This document shows positions 32,742-41,402 of a stretch of 64,000 nt of DNA, in pieces; the stretch's first letter is position 1, and every line of letters starts with the position of its first letter. A program made the translations under genes and the position numbers. Below the pieces are notes generated by a model, which worked only from the letters and a program-made list of their open reading frames with translations, did not search any database and was not told the origin of the DNA. This stretch comes from Natrinema longum (lineage in GTDB: Archaea; Halobacteriota; Halobacteria; Halobacteriales; Natrialbaceae). The DNA is taken from positions 1,736,001 through 1,800,000 of the forward strand of contig NZ_CP071463.1 in NCBI RefSeq assembly GCF_017352095.1, written 5' to 3'.

Positions 32742-35060
32742 TCAGTCGTCGTCGCTGACCGGGTCGACGACGTCGCGGTCGCCGAAGATCCGGTCGGCGA
32801 TGACGTGACCGCTCGTTTCGCCGGCAGTCGCCTTTCGCTGGAAGAGCAACTTCGCGGCGACGTCCCAGGCGAACAGGACTGCCCCGAGGATCAACAGCGT
32901 ATCACCGGGCATGCGGAGCCAGAACAGCGTCTGGATCAGCCCGCCGCTGTAGAACTCGAGGCTGCGAGCCGCGGCGTACCCCTGCGTGAACGCGGTCTCG
33001 AGCTGGAGGAAGCCGATGGGGAGCAGTGAGAGGAAGATCATCAGCGCCAGCCCGAGGTTACAACACCAGAACGACCAGCGCAGCCGCCGGCTGGTCCACC
33101 GCTCGGTGCGGGTGGTGAGCCGGAGGATGTAGACGGCCATCCCCATCGCGAGCAGGCCGAAGGCACCGAACATCGCGCCGTGGGCGTGGGCGACGGTGAG
33201 GTAGGTGCCAGTCTGGTAGTAGCTGATCAGCGGGAGGTTGATGAAGAAGCCGATCACGCCGGCCCCGAAGAAGTTCCAGACGCTCGAGGCGACGATGAAG
33301 TAGAAGGCCATCCGGTAGGGGAAGTCCGTGCCCGCGGTGTCCATCGCGCGGTACTGGCCCAGCGCCTCGTAGAGGATAAAGAGGAGCGGGATGAACTCGA
33401 GCGTCGAGAAGACGCTCCCGATCGGGAGCCAGGCCTCGGGGAGGCCGACCCACCAGTAGTGGTGGGAGACGCCGATGATGCCACTGCCCATGACGAGGGC
33501 GGCCTGGAAGATGACGGCCTTCTCGGCGGATTTCTTCGAGAGGAGGTTCATCGAGACGAGGGTCAGCGCGATGACGACGACGATGAAGAACTCGAAGACG
33601 CCCTCGACCCACATGTGGACGACCCACCAGCGCCAGAACTCGGTCGTCACGATGTTGGTCTGGGGCGTGTAGAGGAAGCCCGCGATGAACAACAGCCCGA
33701 TCGAACCGCCCGCGTAGACGATCATGTGGGCGAGCCCGTAGCGGGGCTCGCGGTCGAGCAACGGTTTGAATCCGCGGGCCACGAGGGCGGTCCAGCCGAG
33801 GAAGCCGGCCAGCAGGCCGAACTGCCAGACGCGACCGATCTCGAGGTATTCCAGCCCTTCGTTGCCCAGCAGCCACCAGAGCTGATCGCCGAAGACGTTG
33901 TTGATGCCGAGCCAGATGCCGGCCAGCCCGCCGACCGCGACGACGAGCAACGCACCGACGAGGACCTTCACGTAGCGTGCCTGTTTCGGCGGTTCGCGGC
34001 CGGTCAGCAGCGGGGCGAGGAACAGGCCCGCGCCGAGCCACATCGTGGCGATCCAGAGCACGCCGAGATCGACGTGCCAGGTCCGGGCGATCGACCAGGG
34101 AAGCCACTGGAGGATGTCGAACCCGATGAGTTCGCTGAGGCCGAAGAAGCCGTCCCGTTCGACGTAGTAGTGTGCCAGCAGGCCGCCGAGGAACGTCTGG
34201 GCGGCAAAGAGGAGCGCACCGATGAGGACGAATCGAGTGCTCAACAGCTGGCTCGGCGTCAGCTCGATCTCGTTCGGGTGGGGGATCGAGACGCCGTCGG
34301 CTTCGGGCTCGGGGAGGTCGACGCTCTGGTAGAGCCAGATCGCCGCCCCCGCACCGGCGACGAGCAACACCATCGCGATGACGCTCCAGGTCATCACCGG
34401 ACCGCCGGCCGCGTTGCCCGCGGCGGGCGAGTACGGCCAGTCGTTGGTGAACGACGCCTCCGAGTCCGGGCGATCGGTGTGGGAGATCCAGGCGGTCCAC
34501 AGCGCGAAGTCGGCGAACTCCTCGGCCTCCTCGGCGCTTGGCACCTGCCCCTCGGGGATCCCGCGCTCGCGGTCGCCCTCGTGGTAGCGTTCGACGTACT
34601 CCTCGCGGACCTGCTGGTGAGCGTAGACCTCCGCAGCGGAGTACTCGACCCGTTCGGGTTCGTACCGACTCGACTGGAGTTCGGTGCGAACTTGCTGGTC
34701 GACCCCGGCCTGAGCCGAGGCGTCGAGGGCTGTGTACGCCTCGCCGTGGCGCTCTTGGGCGTAGTACTCGCGCATGTGCTCGGTCTTCAACTCGAGCGCG
34801 TTGGCGGTGTAGTCGGTGTCGTAGTAACTGCCGTGGCCCAGAATCGAGCCCTGATTCATCAGGCCGTTCTCCTGGAACACCGTCTTCCCGGACTGGACGT
34901 CGTCGCTCGTCGCGACGGTGTCGCCGTCCGGCCCGACGATCGTGTCGGGAATCTCCGGTTCGTTCGCGTACGACAGCCACGCCCCGCCACCCATGACGAC
35001 GAGGTTGAGGACGAAAATCGCCGCGAGGAACGTGGCGAGTTGTTTCCTGGATAGTTGCAT
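32742..35060 (-). CDS. norZ: Quinol-dependent nitric oxide reductase (qNOR, NorZ-type)
   Basis: 772 residues: an N-terminal helix, a 190-residue extracytoplasmic domain without CxxCH (as in qNOR, which takes electrons from quinol instead of cytochrome c), then about 13 helices of the haem-copper oxidase fold. Haem and FeB ligands are in R-T-W-H-V-D, V-V-H-M-W-V-E-G-V-F-E-F-F (with the Glu ligands), V-S-H-H-Y-W-W and V-A-H-A-H-G-A-M-F-G. It reduces 2 NO to N2O at the membrane. Start 35060 is chosen over an open frame to 35093. The upstream promoter carries a CGAAC/GTTCG dyad. Confidence 0.95.
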   Translation of the reverse strand: MQLSRKQLATFLAAIFVLNLVVMGGGAWLSYANEPEIPDTIVGPDGDTVATSDDVQSGKTVFQENGLMNQGSILGHGSYYDTDYTANALELKTEHMREYYAQERHGEAYTALDASAQAGVDQQVRTELQSSRYEPERVEYSAAEVYAHQQVREEYVERYHEGDRERGIPEGQVPSAEEAEEFADFALWTAWISHTDRPDSEASFTNDWPYSPAAGNAAGGPVMTWSVIAMVLLVAGAGAAIWLYQSVDLPEPEADGVSIPHPNEIELTPSQLLSTRFVLIGALLFAAQTFLGGLLAHYYVERDGFFGLSELIGFDILQWLPWSIARTWHVDLGVLWIATMWLGAGLFLAPLLTGREPPKQARYVKVLVGALLVVAVGGLAGIWLGINNVFGDQLWWLLGNEGLEYLEIGRVWQFGLLAGFLGWTALVARGFKPLLDREPRYGLAHMIVYAGGSIGLLFIAGFLYTPQTNIVTTEFWRWWVVHMWVEGVFEFFIVVVIALTLVSMNLLSKKSAEKAVIFQAALVMGSGIIGVSHHYWWVGLPEAWLPIGSVFSTLEFIPLLFILYEALGQYRAMDTAGTDFPYRMAFYFIVASSVWNFFGAGVIGFFINLPLISYYQTGTYLTVAHAHGAMFGAFGLLAMGMAVYILRLTTRTERWTSRRLRWSFWCCNLGLALMIFLSLLPIGFLQLETAFTQGYAAARSLEFYSGGLIQTLFWLRMPGDTLLILGAVLFAWDVAAKLLFQRKATAGETSGHVIADRIFGDRDVVDPVSDDD

Positions 35061-35110
35061 GACAGCCCCCACTCGAACGGAAGGCCCCGTCAAACGTCGG
35101 ACGTATTCCT

Positions 35111-35140
35111 ACGATATGGAAAAGTGAGCGAACACGTTCG
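35111..35140 (-). promoter_or_regulatory. NO-reductase promoter: TATA element and CGAAC-type dyad
   Basis: On the minus strand CGAACGTGTTCG (35129-35140, arms CGAAC and GTTCG) stands just upstream of a TATA-like C-C-A-T-A-T-C-G-T (35111-35119). The dyad closely resembles the CGAAC-N2-GTTCG motif that I recall from haloarchaeal denitrification promoters controlled by the oxygen/nitrate regulator NarO. Confidence 0.55.
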
Positions 35141-35276
35141 TGGAAACGGTTAGTCGAAGAACACTCGTAGGAACGGGGGACCGTCCGTGGCCGTCGGGGT
35201 GTCCGCCGACACGTTTCACGGAGCGGGAGTGGCCGTCCGATCCCCGGTCGCTACCGACTGATCCGCTCGGGCGCGC

Positions 35277-35642
35277 TCAATCGGCTGCCGTAACGATCGC
35301 GTCCTGATAGCTCGCGATCTCCTCGAGGACCGCCTCGCGATCGTCCTCGCCGACGTCGAATTCCGCGAGCGCGTCGTCGAGGTGGGTCGCGATGGCCTGA
35401 AAGTCCGCCGGCGTAATGCCCATGTCCGCGTGGACGGCTTCCATCTCCCCGCCGGCGTACTCGACGGGGCCACCGGTGACCGAACTGATGAACTGGGCCT
35501 GATGTGCGCGCTGTTTCTGCATGTCGACGTCGTCGAAGTAGCCTGCGACCTGTTCGTCCGCCATGATGCGATCGTAGAACTCGTCGACGACCGCCGTGAT
35601 CGCGTCTTCGCCACCGAGTCGTGCGTAGAGAGTGTCCGCCAT
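35277..35642 (-). CDS. Group I truncated haemoglobin
   Basis: 121 residues, 2-on-2 globin: L-Y-A-R-L-G-G-E-D-A-I at the A/B helices, F-Y-D-R-I-M-A-D helix B, F-F-type segment G-Y-F-D-D-V-D-M, K-Q-R-A-H-Q-A-Q-F at the E helix, G-G-P-V-E-Y-A-G, and the proximal His in V-H-A-D-M-G-I. Such globins often detoxify NO as dioxygenases or sense gases. It is transcribed toward and 216 bp upstream of the NO reductase on the same strand, suggesting a shared NO role. ATG 35642 has a TATA box 28 bp upstream. Confidence 0.92.
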   Translation of the reverse strand: MADTLYARLGGEDAITAVVDEFYDRIMADEQVAGYFDDVDMQKQRAHQAQFISSVTGGPVEYAGGEMEAVHADMGITPADFQAIATHLDDALAEFDVGEDDREAVLEEIASYQDAIVTAAD

Positions 35643-35666
35643 TCGGTCGGATCTATCCGACTCAAG

Positions 35667-35675
35667 TAATATAAG
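35667..35675 (-). promoter_or_regulatory. TATA element of the truncated haemoglobin gene
   Basis: CTTATATTA read on the minus strand, about 28 bp before ATG 35642, fixing a leaderless start. A short palindrome, TTTTGCAAAA (35692-35701), lies just upstream and might be an operator. Confidence 0.6.
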
Positions 35676-35857
35676 TAGCATCCCGAATCCGTTTTGCAAA
35701 AATATTGTGTGTGAACATCAAGCAGACTCCTCGTCGGACTCGATCCGATCCGCCCCCGAAACGGGTTCGTGACAGCCCAACACGATGTCGGCGGCTCACG
35801 CGTCGCTCGCGTCGGACAAGCGTGCGCTTTTCATACTCGAGGGTCCGACTGGTGGCT

Positions 35858-36997
35858 ATGAGAACGCGCGGGACGCTGCGACTGGCGACGAGGGGGTCCA
35901 CACTCGCCCGGCGACAGGCCTCACTGGTAGCGGAGGCCCTGGAGGAACGCCGGTACGAGGTCGAACTCGTCACCGTGGAGACGACGGGGGACCAGATCAG
36001 AGACGAGTTGATCCACCGACTCGGGAAGACCGGCGCGTTCGTCCGCGAACTGGACGAGCGCGTCCTCGAGGGGGACCTCGACGGCGCGATCCACTCGATG
36101 AAGGACATGCCGACCGAACAGCCCGCGGAACTCGTGACCGCCGCCGTTCCCGAGCGGGGCCGGCCGGGCGACGTCCTGGTCACGCCCGACGGCGCGACGC
36201 TCGAGGAGTTGCCCTCGGGTGCGACCGTCGGCACCTCGAGTCTCCGCCGGCGCGCGCAACTGCTGTCCGAGCGGCCGGACCTCACCGTCGAGCCCCTGCG
36301 CGGGAACGTCGATACGCGCATCGAGAAGTTGCTCGCCCCCGCGATGCAGGAAGAACACCAGGAGCGGACGGAAGCCGACAAGGAGCGCAAGGGGAACACT
36401 GGCAACGACGACTTCGAGCCCGAGTACGACCGCAGCGTCGACGACTGGTTCGACGACCTCTCGGAACTCGAGAAGGGCGCGCTCGGCCGCGAGGTCGAGA
36501 CCGAGTACGACGCGATCGTGCTGGCGGGCGCGGGTCTCGAGCGCAGCGGGCTCGCCCACTACGTCGACTATCAGGAGCTCCCGACGTCGACGTTCGTTCC
36601 CGCCCCGGGACAGGGAGCGCTCGCGGTGACCGCGCCCGACGGGGAGACGGCCCGCGACATTCAGACGCACATCGATCACCCGCGGAGCCGCGTCGAGACG
36701 ACCGTCGAACGGACCGTGCTCGCGGAACTGGGCGGGGGCTGTATCGCTCCGGTCGGGATTTACGCGGTCGTCCAGGGCGAGTACGTCCACACGAACGTGA
36801 GCGTCTTCGACCGCGACGGCGAGGAGTCGGTCACGGGCAGTCGGGATCTGCCGGTCGAGACGCACGCGGAAGCGGCCCGCGAGTTCGCGCGCGATCTCGC
36901 GGACCGCGGTGCCGACGCGCTGATCCAGGCGGCCCGCAAGGACGCCGACGGGGACGCGGACGACGTCTCCGAGGAAAATATACCCGAGGGGAAGTAG
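35858..36997 (+). CDS. hemC: Porphobilinogen deaminase (hydroxymethylbilane synthase)
   Basis: 379 residues. It polymerises four porphobilinogens to hydroxymethylbilane. N-terminal L-A-T-R-G-S-T-L-A-R-R-Q-A, Asp-containing H-S-M-K-D-M-P-T, R-G-N-V-D-T-R, and the dipyrromethane-cofactor Cys in G-G-G-C-I-A-P-V-G (C295). An acidic 45-residue insertion (about 165-210) is a halophilic addition. TATA-like G-C-T-T-T-T-C-A-T lies about 25-30 bp before ATG 35858. It heads a hemC - methyltransferase - hemD operon with gaps of 14 and 3 bp. Confidence 0.97.
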   Translation: MRTRGTLRLATRGSTLARRQASLVAEALEERRYEVELVTVETTGDQIRDELIHRLGKTGAFVRELDERVLEGDLDGAIHSMKDMPTEQPAELVTAAVPERGRPGDVLVTPDGATLEELPSGATVGTSSLRRRAQLLSERPDLTVEPLRGNVDTRIEKLLAPAMQEEHQERTEADKERKGNTGNDDFEPEYDRSVDDWFDDLSELEKGALGREVETEYDAIVLAGAGLERSGLAHYVDYQELPTSTFVPAPGQGALAVTAPDGETARDIQTHIDHPRSRVETTVERTVLAELGGGCIAPVGIYAVVQGEYVHTNVSVFDRDGEESVTGSRDLPVETHAEAAREFARDLADRGADALIQAARKDADGDADDVSEENIPEGK

Positions 36998-37011
36998 CTA
37001 GCGAGTAACGA

Positions 37012-37818
37012 ATGTCAGTATCCGATACCGACGCCGAACCCGGTACCGTCTACCTCGTCGGCAGCGGCCCCGGCGATCCCGACCTCCTGACGGTCAAGGC
37101 GAAACGGCTGCTCGAGGCCGCGGACGTCGTCCTCCACGACAAGCTTCCCGGTCCCGAGATCATCGAGACCCTCCCCGAGGACCGCCGCGAGGACGTCGGC
37201 AAGCGCGCCGGCGGCGAGCGCACGCCCCAGTCGGAGATCAACGAGCGGCTGGTCGAACTCGCCCGTGAGGGGAACGCCGTCGTCCGGCTCAAGGGCGGGG
37301 ACTCCTTCGTATTCGGTCGCGGCGGCGAGGAAGCGGAGTACCTCGCGGCTCACGAGGTTCCGTTCGAGGTCGTCCCAGCGGTCACGTCGGCGATCGCCGC
37401 ACCCGCGGTGGCCGGGATTCCGGTCACGCACCGCGATCACGCCTCCTCGGTTTCCTTCGTGACGGGCCACGAGGACCCCACGAAGGAAGAATCGGCGGTC
37501 GACTGGGACGCCCTGGCCGCGACCGGCGGCACCATCGTCGTCCTGATGGGGGTCGGTCGACTGCCGGACTACACGAAAGCGCTGCTCGAGGCCGGGATGG
37601 CTCCCGAGACGCCGGTCGCGCTGGTCGAGCGAGGTACCTGGCCCGGCCAGCAGGTCGCGACGGGAACCCTCGAGACCATCGTCAACGCCCGCGACGAGGT
37701 GGGGATCGACCCCCCGGCAGTGACGGTGATCGGCGACGTGGCGGGGACCCGCGAGTCGGTCGTCGAATTCCTCCAGAACGAGTACGGCACGGCCGACGAG
37801 GACGAACGCGAGGGATAA
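37012..37818 (+). CDS. cobA: Uroporphyrinogen-III C-methyltransferase (SUMT)
   Basis: 268 residues. Tetrapyrrole methylase fold: V-G-S-G-P-G-D-P-D-L-L-T near the N-terminus, V-V-R-L-K-G-G-D-S-F-V-F-G-R-G-G-E-E, and G-I-P-V-T-H-R-D-H-A. It adds two methyl groups from SAM to uroporphyrinogen III giving precorrin-2, the branch to siroheme and cobalamin and, in archaea, to haem by the siroheme route. It lies 14 bp behind hemC and 3 bp before hemD. Confidence 0.95.
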   Translation: MSVSDTDAEPGTVYLVGSGPGDPDLLTVKAKRLLEAADVVLHDKLPGPEIIETLPEDRREDVGKRAGGERTPQSEINERLVELAREGNAVVRLKGGDSFVFGRGGEEAEYLAAHEVPFEVVPAVTSAIAAPAVAGIPVTHRDHASSVSFVTGHEDPTKEESAVDWDALAATGGTIVVLMGVGRLPDYTKALLEAGMAPETPVALVERGTWPGQQVATGTLETIVNARDEVGIDPPAVTVIGDVAGTRESVVEFLQNEYGTADEDEREG

Positions 37819-37821
37819 GCG

Positions 37822-38565
37822 ATGAGCGACACCCCCACAGTGGCCGTCTTCCGCCCCGACGACGACCGCCTCGAGCGAGCCGTCGACGTACTCGAGCGTC
37901 TCGGAGCCCAGCCGGTCCCCGACCCGATGCTCGCGGTCGAAGCGACCGGGACGATCCCTCGAACCGACGCCGACTACGTCGTCTTCACCAGCAAGACCGG
38001 TGCGGAACTCGTCTCCGAGGCGGGCTGGGAGCCGGGCGACGAGATCGTCTGTGCGATCGGCCCGGCGACGGCCGACGCGCTCCGCGAGGAGGGGTACGCG
38101 GTCGACCTCGTCCCCAACGAGTTCACCTCGAGCGGGCTCGTCGCGGCCGTAGAGAGCCGGGTCGACGGCGCACGCGTCGAGGTCGCCCGGAGCGATCACG
38201 GCAGCCCGGTGTTGCTCGAGGGCCTCGAGGAAGCGGGCGCGTACGTCCACGAGACGATCCTGTATCGGCTCGTTCGCCCCGAGGAGAGCGGCCGGTCGGC
38301 CGAACTGGCCGCCGAAGGCGGGCTCGACGCCGCCTGTTTCACCTCGTCGCTGACCGTCGAGCACTTCCTCGAAGCCGCCGCCCAAGGAGGGATCCGCGAG
38401 GACGCACTCAATGGGCTCGCGGACGCGACCGTCGGCGCGATCGGCGAGCCGACGGCCGAGACTGCCGCATCGCTCGGAATCGACGTCGACGTGGTGCCCG
38501 AGGAAGCCACGTTCGATGCACTCGCTCACGAGACGGTCGCGGCGATCCCGGGTCAGAGCGGGTAA
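37822..38565 (+). CDS. hemD: Uroporphyrinogen-III synthase
   Basis: 247 residues. Low-conservation HemD fold of two Rossmann-like domains; typical segments are V-V-F-T-S-K-T-G at about 53-60, V-C-A-I-G-P-A-T-A-D-A-L, and the C-terminal A-C-F-T-S-S-L-T-V-E-H-F. It closes and isomerises hydroxymethylbilane. The assignment is helped by operon position after hemC and cobA; three genes make a complete porphobilinogen-to-precorrin-2 cassette. Confidence 0.92.
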   Translation: MSDTPTVAVFRPDDDRLERAVDVLERLGAQPVPDPMLAVEATGTIPRTDADYVVFTSKTGAELVSEAGWEPGDEIVCAIGPATADALREEGYAVDLVPNEFTSSGLVAAVESRVDGARVEVARSDHGSPVLLEGLEEAGAYVHETILYRLVRPEESGRSAELAAEGGLDAACFTSSLTVEHFLEAAAQGGIREDALNGLADATVGAIGEPTAETAASLGIDVDVVPEEATFDALAHETVAAIPGQSG

Positions 38566-38648
38566 CCAACCCTCACGGGGCCACCCGACCCGGGAAAAAT
38601 CGTCGATCGAGAAGGTTTTATTTACTGCCGACGGATCGGTCGGCATTC

Positions 38649-39764
38649 GTGACCGGTCGTCGTACCGTCCTCGGCACGATCGTCATCGGTTTGAGCGGCG
38701 CGGCCGGGTGTCTCGGCACTACCGGCGACGACGACGGCGAACGACTGGAACCCGAACGGGAGCTGTGGTCGTTCGAAACCGGTGGTCGACTCCCAACGAC
38801 TCCCGCCGTTGCGAACGGCCGTGTCCACGTCGGCAGCCTCGATCGGCACGTCTACGCGCTCGAGACGGCGCAGGGCACGGAACGGTGGCGATTCGAGACC
38901 GGGGACGAAGTCTGGTCCGCACCGACGATCGACGGCGACACCCTGTACGTCGGCGGCGTCGACCACCGTGTGTACGCGATCGGGCCCGACGGGAACCAGC
39001 GGTGGACAGTCGAGACGAGTGGCGGGATCTACGCGCCGCCGACGACCGCGAGCGACCGCGTCTACGTCGGGAGCAACGACGGCAGGCTGTACGCCATCTC
39101 GAGTGCCACCGACGAGGTCGAGTGGACGGTCGAAATCGGCGGGAAAGTGAAATCGAAACTGGCGACGGTCGAGGGTCGGGGGTACGTCGGAAGCACCGAC
39201 GGCATGCTCTCCGCGCTCGATCTCCGCGATGGGGCGAGACAGTGGCGTGTCGGAACCGACGAGCGGGTTCTGAGCCGGCCGGCGGTCCACGACGACCGCG
39301 TCGTGTTCGGCTCGACGGACGGGCGATGTTACGCGGTCGACCGGCGAAACGGCGACGAACGCTGGCGGTACGAGACCGACGGGGGCATCGCCTCCTCGCC
39401 GGCGGTTCGCAACGGCACCGTCTACTTCGGCAACTGGCGGATGCGCGTCCACGCGGTCGACGTCGAAACCGGCGAGCGGCGGTGGCGAACGACGCTCCGC
39501 GGCCGGATCAACGGCTCCCCGACCCTCGCCGACGGCGTGCTCTACGTCGGTGACGCCGCCGGTATCGTCCACGCGCTCGATCCGGAGACGGGCGAGGCCC
39601 ACTGGCGGTTCGAAACCGACAACGCCGTCATCGCTGCACCGGCCGTCGTCGACGAGCGACAACCGGAATCGGCACCGCCACGACTCGCGCATCGACCACC
39701 GCGACTCACGCCTCGAGCAGTCGGAACGCGAGCAGGGCGGGCAGTGCGAATCCGAACGCGTTGA
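38649..39764 (+). CDS. PQQ-like beta-propeller lipoprotein with irregular C-terminus
   Basis: 371 residues from GTG 38649. The N-terminus G-R-R-T-V-L-G-T then G-A-A-G-C is a Tat-type signal with lipobox Cys21, so the protein is anchored outside. Seven to eight propeller repeats follow, each V-Y-V-G-x-x-D-x-x-x-Y-A-L. The last blade breaks after A-A-P-A-V-V-D; the final 40 residues are Arg/Pro-rich, unlike any blade, and run 59 bp into the convergent YndJ gene. A lost end or frameshift is likely. It may scaffold an extracytoplasmic complex; ligand unknown. Confidence 0.8.
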   Translation: MTGRRTVLGTIVIGLSGAAGCLGTTGDDDGERLEPERELWSFETGGRLPTTPAVANGRVHVGSLDRHVYALETAQGTERWRFETGDEVWSAPTIDGDTLYVGGVDHRVYAIGPDGNQRWTVETSGGIYAPPTTASDRVYVGSNDGRLYAISSATDEVEWTVEIGGKVKSKLATVEGRGYVGSTDGMLSALDLRDGARQWRVGTDERVLSRPAVHDDRVVFGSTDGRCYAVDRRNGDERWRYETDGGIASSPAVRNGTVYFGNWRMRVHAVDVETGERRWRTTLRGRINGSPTLADGVLYVGDAAGIVHALDPETGEAHWRFETDNAVIAAPAVVDERQPESAPPRLAHRPPRLTPRAVGTRAGRAVRIRTR

Positions 39765-40725
39765 CGCTCCCGTGCCAGCGGATCATCTCGGGAATCGTGA
39801 CGAGCACCGCCGTCCCGGGAAGCGAAGCGTACGCGAAGGCGAGTGCCAGCGCCATCGTCCAGCACAGCGATAGCGCGGCGACGGCGAGCAACAGTCCCGG
39901 GAGTCGCGCCACCGTGGGGACGACATCACGCAGCGTTCGCAGGGCGAACCCCACCACGCCGGCGGTGAAGGCGACGACGGCGACGACCTCGATCAGGGGG
40001 GAGAACGTGATTCCGATCGCGATCAGGAGGATGCCGGCGACGACGACGACCGTCGTTCCGGCCGTCGCTCGTCCCGCGACCGTCGCCGGGAACCGCCCGT
40101 CCGCTCCCGCCAGATGTCGCCCCGTCAGGCCGACGACGAGCGGCAACGCGAACCCGGCGTAGTGGAAGTGGACCCCCGTCAGGAGGACGATGATCGGGGC
40201 GAACCGGAGGCTGACGCCCGCGGCGTGCAAGCAGAGAAACGCGGCGGCGACCGGCACGTACAGCAGACCGGCGTCGATCGCGAGGTCGGGCAGCGGACCG
40301 CCGCCGCGGTCGACGAGGCGGCCGAGTCCACACAGCGCGATTGTGCCGGTGACGCCGAGCCACGGGACGGTGAGTGCGACCGCGGCGAGCGACCCCTGTG
40401 GCGCGGTGAGGGCGACGACGAGCGCCAGGGCGGCCGGAAACTGTCCGACGGCGGCACCCCGATAGGGTGCACTCGGGGGAGTCGCGTCTCGAGGCGACTC
40501 GAGGACGCCGAGTCCGAGGGGAACGAGGACGAGCGCGGCGAGCCCCACGTACAGCGCCGGCGGGGAAAGGGAGAGCACGCCGCCGGCCGTGCCGGCGACG
40601 ACTCCCAGCCAGACGACGCCGCCCGCTGCCGCACTCAGATCGGTCACGCGCCGACCGGCGACGCCGGGAAGGTGACTCCCCGGTGGGCCGCCGGCTCGAG
40701 GGGTCGCCGGCTCGAGGTCGGTCAC
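39706..40725 (-). CDS. yndJ: YndJ family membrane protein
   Basis: 339 residues with nine to ten helices. The family signatures H-F-H-Y-A-G-F-A-L-P (about 195-204) and W-H-G-S-V-N-A-F-G-F-A-L-P near the C-terminus are clear. Function unknown. It is the last gene of a minus-strand operon: its ATG overlaps the stop of the DUF4166 gene by 4 bp, and in Bacillus YndJ and DUF4166 are fused, which supports a joint role. Confidence 0.88.
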   Translation of the reverse strand: MTDLEPATPRAGGPPGSHLPGVAGRRVTDLSAAAGGVVWLGVVAGTAGGVLSLSPPALYVGLAALVLVPLGLGVLESPRDATPPSAPYRGAAVGQFPAALALVVALTAPQGSLAAVALTVPWLGVTGTIALCGLGRLVDRGGGPLPDLAIDAGLLYVPVAAAFLCLHAAGVSLRFAPIIVLLTGVHFHYAGFALPLVVGLTGRHLAGADGRFPATVAGRATAGTTVVVVAGILLIAIGITFSPLIEVVAVVAFTAGVVGFALRTLRDVVPTVARLPGLLLAVAALSLCWTMALALAFAYASLPGTAVLVTIPEMIRWHGSVNAFGFALPALLAFRLLEA

Positions 40726-41399
40726 GCGGTCTCACCCGGCAGGGCGATACCGCCGAGAGCCGGTCGCGCCGTCGCGTCGCCGTCGGACGGTCGGAGCTCG
40801 TTTTCGAACGCACCGTCGTACCCGAAGACCCTCCCGAGGAGCGGATTCGTGATCGACGCCGCGACGCGAAAGCGGTCGGCCTCGTCGTCGTACCAGTCAC
40901 GGAGACGGCCATCGACCGACAGCGGGGACGGCAGCGCGAGGTACCGACCCCCAATCCGAAGCCACTGGGTACCGATCGAGAGCGCCAGCGCCCCGTCTTC
41001 GGCATCGACGTGAACGTCGGCGGCGACGTGTCCGCGGTGGCCGAACAGGTCGGTGAGACACCCTCGAGCGGGGTTCCACCGTAGGGTATCCACGAACGTC
41101 CGCGGCGGCGACGTCTCGAAGCGTCGACGGAGGGTGAGCGCCTCGTTGCCGTCGCAGTCGACGAACGGCTCCGTGACGATCGTAAACGGGACGTCGGTCC
41201 CGCCTTCGGGAAAGAGAAAGTCGTCGAGCGTCCCGAGCCAGAGCGCCGGCACCGCGAGGGGGTGTCGAGCGAGGTCGGTCATCCGTCCGACACCCACCGC
41301 TTCGTGTCCCTCGCCGGCCGTGAGACCGTATCGCTCCCGGACGCGGGGATGAAGCGTCCGCCACGCCGGTCCGACCTCGCGCTCGAATAGTCCGGTCAT
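40722..41399 (-). CDS. DUF4166 domain protein
   Basis: 225 residues, soluble. W-R-T-L-H-P-R-V-R-E-R-Y near the start, R-R-R-F, R-D-T-L-R-W-type F-V-D-T-L-R-W and a W-L-R-I-G-G-R-Y segment match DUF4166. Its function is unknown; in Bacillus it is the C-terminal domain of YndJ. It starts 3 bp after the NAD epimerase gene and overlaps yndJ by 4 bp, a three-gene translationally coupled set. Confidence 0.82.
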   Translation of the reverse strand: MTGLFEREVGPAWRTLHPRVRERYGLTAGEGHEAVGVGRMTDLARHPLAVPALWLGTLDDFLFPEGGTDVPFTIVTEPFVDCDGNEALTLRRRFETSPPRTFVDTLRWNPARGCLTDLFGHRGHVAADVHVDAEDGALALSIGTQWLRIGGRYLALPSPLSVDGRLRDWYDDEADRFRVAASITNPLLGRVFGYDGAFENELRPSDGDATARPALGGIALPGETA

Positions 41400-41402
41400 G
41401 GG

